DNA from: Lepidurus packardi | Lineage: Eukaryota > Arthropoda > Branchiopoda > Notostraca > Triopsidae | Reading direction: 5' to 3' | Assembly: GCA_023053545.1 (NCBI GenBank) | Contig: JAKZAN010000007.1 | Location: 7,254,001 to 7,318,000 of the forward strand | Length of the DNA: 64,000 nt | In this document: positions 60,501 through 64,000 of the stretch, piece after piece | How positions within the stretch are numbered: position 1 is the stretch's first letter | Layout of the letters: each line of letters starts with the position of its first letter | Position numbers and translations under genes: made by a program | The notes under the pieces: model-generated | Seen by the model: the letters and a program-made list of their open reading frames with translations, nothing else | What the model was told of the DNA's origin: nothing | The model's database searches: none

Positions 60501-63345
60501 ATTATGGGATTCGTGTAAATTGGGTTCGCCCTTGAATCTCTTTAGGCCACCTTTGAGGGCTGGATGGAGATCATGGCTGACGCGGTGGATGTACGTGGTA
60601 TTGATTTGCAACCGTCTCACGAAGCCAACTTATGGGCGTATTTTTACTTCGTAATCTTCATCGTCTGCGGAGCGTTTTTCACCCTGAATCTTTTCATCGG
60701 TGTCATCATTGACAACTTCAATATGCTGAAAAAGCGCTACGAAGGGGGGGTTCTCGAAATGTTCCTCACTGAATCCCAAAAACACTATTATACAGCTATG
60801 AAAAAACTGGGAAGGAAAAAACCACGGAAAGTTATTCGGAGACCACGGAATCGCTACCACGCGCTATTTTACGACATAGCCATGTCCAGACGGTAAAAGA
60901 AAAAGGAAAACGGATGCGAGGCCCAATTTTTTTGTCAACATGTTACGTTTTTTTTGTTTACTTTGTACAGGTTCGAAATTGCTATTTTTGCCATGATTTT
61001 TGCCAACATGGTGGTCATGGCTGTCGAGCATTATGGACAGAGTCGAGCAGTGCATTTCGTTCTGGAACTGTTTAATGCACTTTTTACCACCATGTTTGCC
61101 TTAGGTAAAAAAAAAATAAAAAAAATAATGCAAAAATAGCTTAATTACGGATGTGTGTTGATGAGGGGTAGACATAATTTAAAGAAAACCGTAATGAATT
61201 GTATTTGTTTTTAGAGTCTATTGTCAAGATAATTGGTTTGCGGCACCACTACTTTACCATTCCATGGAACTTGTTCGACTTTGTACTGGTTTCGGCTTCC
61301 GTGCTGGGACTCATCATGGAAGATTTACTAGCCGAATTCCCCGTTTCACCCACATTACTGCGAGTAGTTCGCGTGTTTCGGCTAGGGCGAGTCCTGCGTC
61401 TCATTAAGGTATTTCGGGGGGGTTTATAACTACTTATACGAAAGACTTTTCGGGGACAATGGAGTTTGAACGGCTCATCGTGTTGGGGGTTCATTTGCAG
61501 GCTGCCAAAGGGATACGCAAGCTGCTATTCGCTTTAATTGTCTCGCTCCCTGCCCTGTTCAATATCGGAGCCTTGCTGGCACTTATTACATTCATCTACG
61601 CCATCATTGGCATGGCGTTATTTGGCCACGTAAACCAACAAGGGGCGCTAACGGATTTAGTTAACTTCGAGACTTTCGGTCGGAGCATGCTCTTGCTATT
61701 CCGGTAAAATTCTACTAGAAATATGTCCAGAGTGGGACTAAAACCGTGCAAAATATCAGGTTGATGACGGGAGCAGGATGGAACGACATTCTGTACCCTT
61801 TGCTCGCTCAGCCTCCAAACTGCGATCCCACGTATAAAGGTTTCCCCAACGGAAATTGCGGCAACCCTACCCTTGCTGTCATGTACCTCGTAACCTTCAT
61901 CGTCCTGTCCTCCATGATTGTCATCAACATGTACATTGCCGTACTTCTAGAAAACTTTAACCAAGCCCACCGCGAAGAAGAGCTCGGGCTCGGTGAGGAG
62001 GATCTGGAACGCTTTTACGTCAAGTGGTCTAGGTAAGCAATTCAACTCTGATCCGTCTTGGGATTTAAGAAAGAGGTGGCGTTTTAATCTATCACTTTTT
62101 TTTCTCGTTTTTTTCCTCGCCGTGAAACAGATTTGACCCCCATGCTACCCAATTCATTTGTCTAGAACAGTTATCCGAGTTCATAGCCAGTTTAGATCCC
62201 CCTTTGGGAGTCCCACGACCAAATACAGCAGCGCTGGTAACACTAGACATCCCTATAGCGAGCGGGGAGCGACTGCATTGCCTAGATATATTGCATTCAC
62301 TTACGCGACGAGTTCTGGGAGACGTCGAAGATACGGAACATTTTCGCAAAGTAATTTGAAAACTTTCTTACCCTCCTTCTGTTTGTCGTCCTTTTTGAAA
62401 TGCCAAGCGAGTACACGCTCTTGGGAAAATAATACGACTTTCCTTTCACAGCTTCAAGAGCAAATGGATGAGAAATTCAAAAAGCAATTCCCGAACCGTC
62501 GGCAGATAGAAATCGTATCTTCCACTGCGAAATGGAAGCAACGTGATATAGCAGCTCGTATTATCCAAAGAGCATGGAAAGACTACCTAAGGTACACTAT
62601 GGAATATATTCCCAACTTTTCTAAACTCATAAGGAATGTAAATATATCACGAAAATGGCAAATTTAAACAAAAAAAAATTCCAAAAATGCCTAACGCGAA
62701 ATTGAAATGGCATTTTCTTTCTAGGCATTTTACATTTACTATATTACATTTACTAGGCGTAAAGAAGAGCAGGAGATACGAAAGCTGGAGAAAGGAGACA
62801 TGCAAACGCAAACTTCCAGTCCGGACCCGGAACGATCTTCACTGCGGTCAATGCTCAACCGTGTGTCTTCATTCATTCACACTTACTTCGGAGACGGCGC
62901 GACGAGTCGTCGAGGTTCGCCCTCGCCTTCTCATTCCGTGGCATTATCGCGACAAGCGTCCCTTCGGAGGCCAAACAGCAATAATGGGCCGAGAGGCTCG
63001 ATTTCTTCTTGCCAAGCCGGCAACAATAGCACCTATTTGGAAACGCCTGCTCCGGGAGGTCTCTATACGCTTATGTCACCGCACATGAAGGGTAGCGTGT
63101 GGAGCATTGGTACCATGGTAGTGTCCGCGCAAGTACACGATAACGGACAAGGTAGAGGCGATAGCCCGTCCAACCTGAACGCGAGTTGGCATAAAAGAAG
63201 AGCTTCGCACGTGGACACCACTTCGACGCCTTTAGTTAGGCTCCACTTGCCGGGCCATAATCCCTTTCCTACTTCGCCAACCAACACCCGATCAGACGTT
63301 ATCGTGAAGTTGTCACGAGCTAGTGAAGACTCAACGCCGACGTGA
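44143..63345 (+). CDS. NaCP60E: Voltage-gated cation channel alpha subunit, Nav2/DSC1 type (DEEA)
   Basis: Four-domain channel of the sodium-channel family, plasma membrane. Exons: 44143-45525, 53989-54197, 54340-54560, 54717-54900, 54978-55055, 55162-55306, 55393-55527, 55587-57224, 57395-57565, 57690-57883, 57967-58072, 58180-58305, 58405-59498, 59564-59882, 60005-60280, 60364-60468, 60546-60892, 60971-61104, 61215-61408, 61501-61703, 61760-62032, 62131-62350, 62452-62591, 62757-63345; 2,827 residues, all phases consistent. Selectivity residues D732 (TLDFWEN), E1473 (LCGEWVE), E2132 (ATFEGWM), A2426 (MTGAGWND): DEEA marks the invertebrate Nav2 branch, shown in insect DSC1/BSC1 to favour Ca2+; para-type channels have DEKA. 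S4 helices carry regular Arg (e.g. [14 protein letters not shown] in III). The III-IV linker reads MFL (2200-2202); an IQ motif ([13 protein letters not shown]) is in the tail. The start is linked to the core by [24 protein letters not shown], aligning with the family's pre-S1 region. Confidence 0.95.
47643..47658. repeat. Homopolymer run of 16 G
   Basis: Uninterrupted run of 16 G inside channel intron 1, read directly. Confidence 0.9.
51817..51847. repeat. Perfect hairpin: 13-bp arms, 5-nt loop
   Basis: Arms 51817-51829 and 51835-51847 are exact reverse complements around TAGAT, in channel intron 1. Confidence 0.9.
52225..52245. repeat. (GAT)7 trinucleotide repeat
   Basis: Seven perfect GAT units in channel intron 1. 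Confidence 0.9.
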
Positions 63346-63885
63346 TAAAAGTCGGAGGCTAACAGTATTAGCCTAAACCCTTTAGATGACAAATCTTCGT
63401 TTTTGTTAGATGCTTCAAAGCAAGAGAGCAACGAAGGTATGCATACAACTTTGCTCAACATTTCTCTCGAAATCCAGTGCAATCATGTTTACTCGCTCTG
63501 CTGAGCAGTAAAGAAGGGAATAATGCAAAAAAAGGCGACTATGCCCATAAAATTAGGGTGTTTTGCATTTCCGTTATAGAATTGGTTCGTGATACAGACT
63601 TAAGACAGTATAAAATAAGTAATTCTGGAAGATCGTTTCTACAAGAAGGCCTCTCCGTGTAAAGCTGAGCGAAATGTGGGTTTCCAAGCTTTGACTCGCA
63701 TAACGCGTGAGAAACCCGAGGACACGAGTCTTTCGACGTTGCAATTTGCATCCATTTCCATATATAAAAAAAAACTCAAATCCCCAATAATGAATCTCGC
63801 AATGTCTTTAAAACTCCCCCTTTCAGACTATACTGCCTAGTTAAGATTTTCCCCTATAATGTTCCCCCTTGCTTGTGTTATATGC

Positions 63886-63891
63886 AATAAA
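63886..63891 (+). terminator. Poly(A) signal AATAAA of the channel gene
   Basis: AATAAA 541 bases after the TGA stop, implying a 3' UTR of roughly 560 bases. It is the first canonical signal on this strand after the stop. Confidence 0.55.
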
Positions 63892-64000
63892 GCCTTTCCA
63901 CTTGTGGATGTCTAAGCCAAGAGCTATTTTACGGGCGCCAACAACGCATATGAAGAAGAACTTGCATCATAATTGCTAACTTCTCAAAGATAAACTTAAC

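Noticed and set aside
53989-63345. Para/Nav1-type sodium channel or NALCN as the identity of the channel
   Set aside because: Domain III has Glu instead of Lys in the selectivity ring (DEEA), ruling out DEKA Nav1. The MFL linker and IQ motif rule out NALCN.
1-64000. CRISPR arrays, bacterial operons, ribosome binding sites, integrated virus or transposase genes
   Set aside because: None seen. The window is intron-rich animal nuclear DNA, and no reverse transcriptase, integrase or transposase motifs were recognised in any frame.

Overview
This is a eukaryotic nuclear window. All genes are split by spliceosomal introns with GT/AG borders, the gene set is animal (a four-domain voltage-gated cation channel, basigin, G-beta-5, casein kinase 1 gamma), and a small Ala/Tyr/Pro-rich secreted protein looks like an arthropod cuticle protein. 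The closest family matches I recognise are arthropod, so I infer an arthropod. I cannot fix the order from sequence alone. I rebuilt gene structures by hand from splice borders. For seven of the models below the exon phases add up to one uninterrupted frame from ATG to stop.

Layout, left to right. About 0.2-5.6 kb (- strand): an hnRNP K homologue with three KH domains, whose last exon is unresolved at the window edge. About 5.6-13 kb: mostly apparent non-coding DNA with a possible upstream promoter, a 120-bp tandem duplication and one orphan exon-like ORF. 15.3-16.9 kb (-): NAD-dependent isocitrate dehydrogenase alpha subunit. 17.0-18.5 kb (-): UBL7, a ubiquitin-like/UBA protein, only 130 bp upstream of the IDH gene. 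18.9-19.2 kb: an inverted-repeat element with an internal 20-bp minisatellite. 19.9-20.3 kb (+): cuticle-like protein. 22.2-28.0 kb (-): casein kinase 1 gamma (gilgamesh type).

29.7-31.4 kb (-) holds G-protein beta-5. It is divergent from basigin (+, 31.9-34.4 kb), with 517 bp between their start codons. 34.9-36.4 kb (-) holds an unrecognised, probably disordered protein of about 455-459 residues. 36.4-44.1 kb has no firm gene.

The right-hand third, 44.1-63.3 kb (+), is one large gene of 24 coding exons predicted to encode 2,827 residues. It is a sodium-channel-family protein with a DEEA selectivity ring, placing it with the invertebrate Nav2/DSC1 (NaCP60E) cation channels rather than the para-type Na+ channel. 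Its most unusual part is a first exon of 461 residues that carries a Pro-rich N-terminal extension with three NPF motifs, separated from the rest by an 8.5-kb intron.

The genes are not an operon or a shared pathway. Excitability and signalling genes (channel, G-beta-5, basigin, CK1 gamma) sit beside housekeeping ones (hnRNP K, IDH3A, UBL7). The points most worth following are the channel's N-terminal extension, two in-frame stop-free introns, long perfect hairpins in an intron and upstream of the channel, and the inverted-repeat element.
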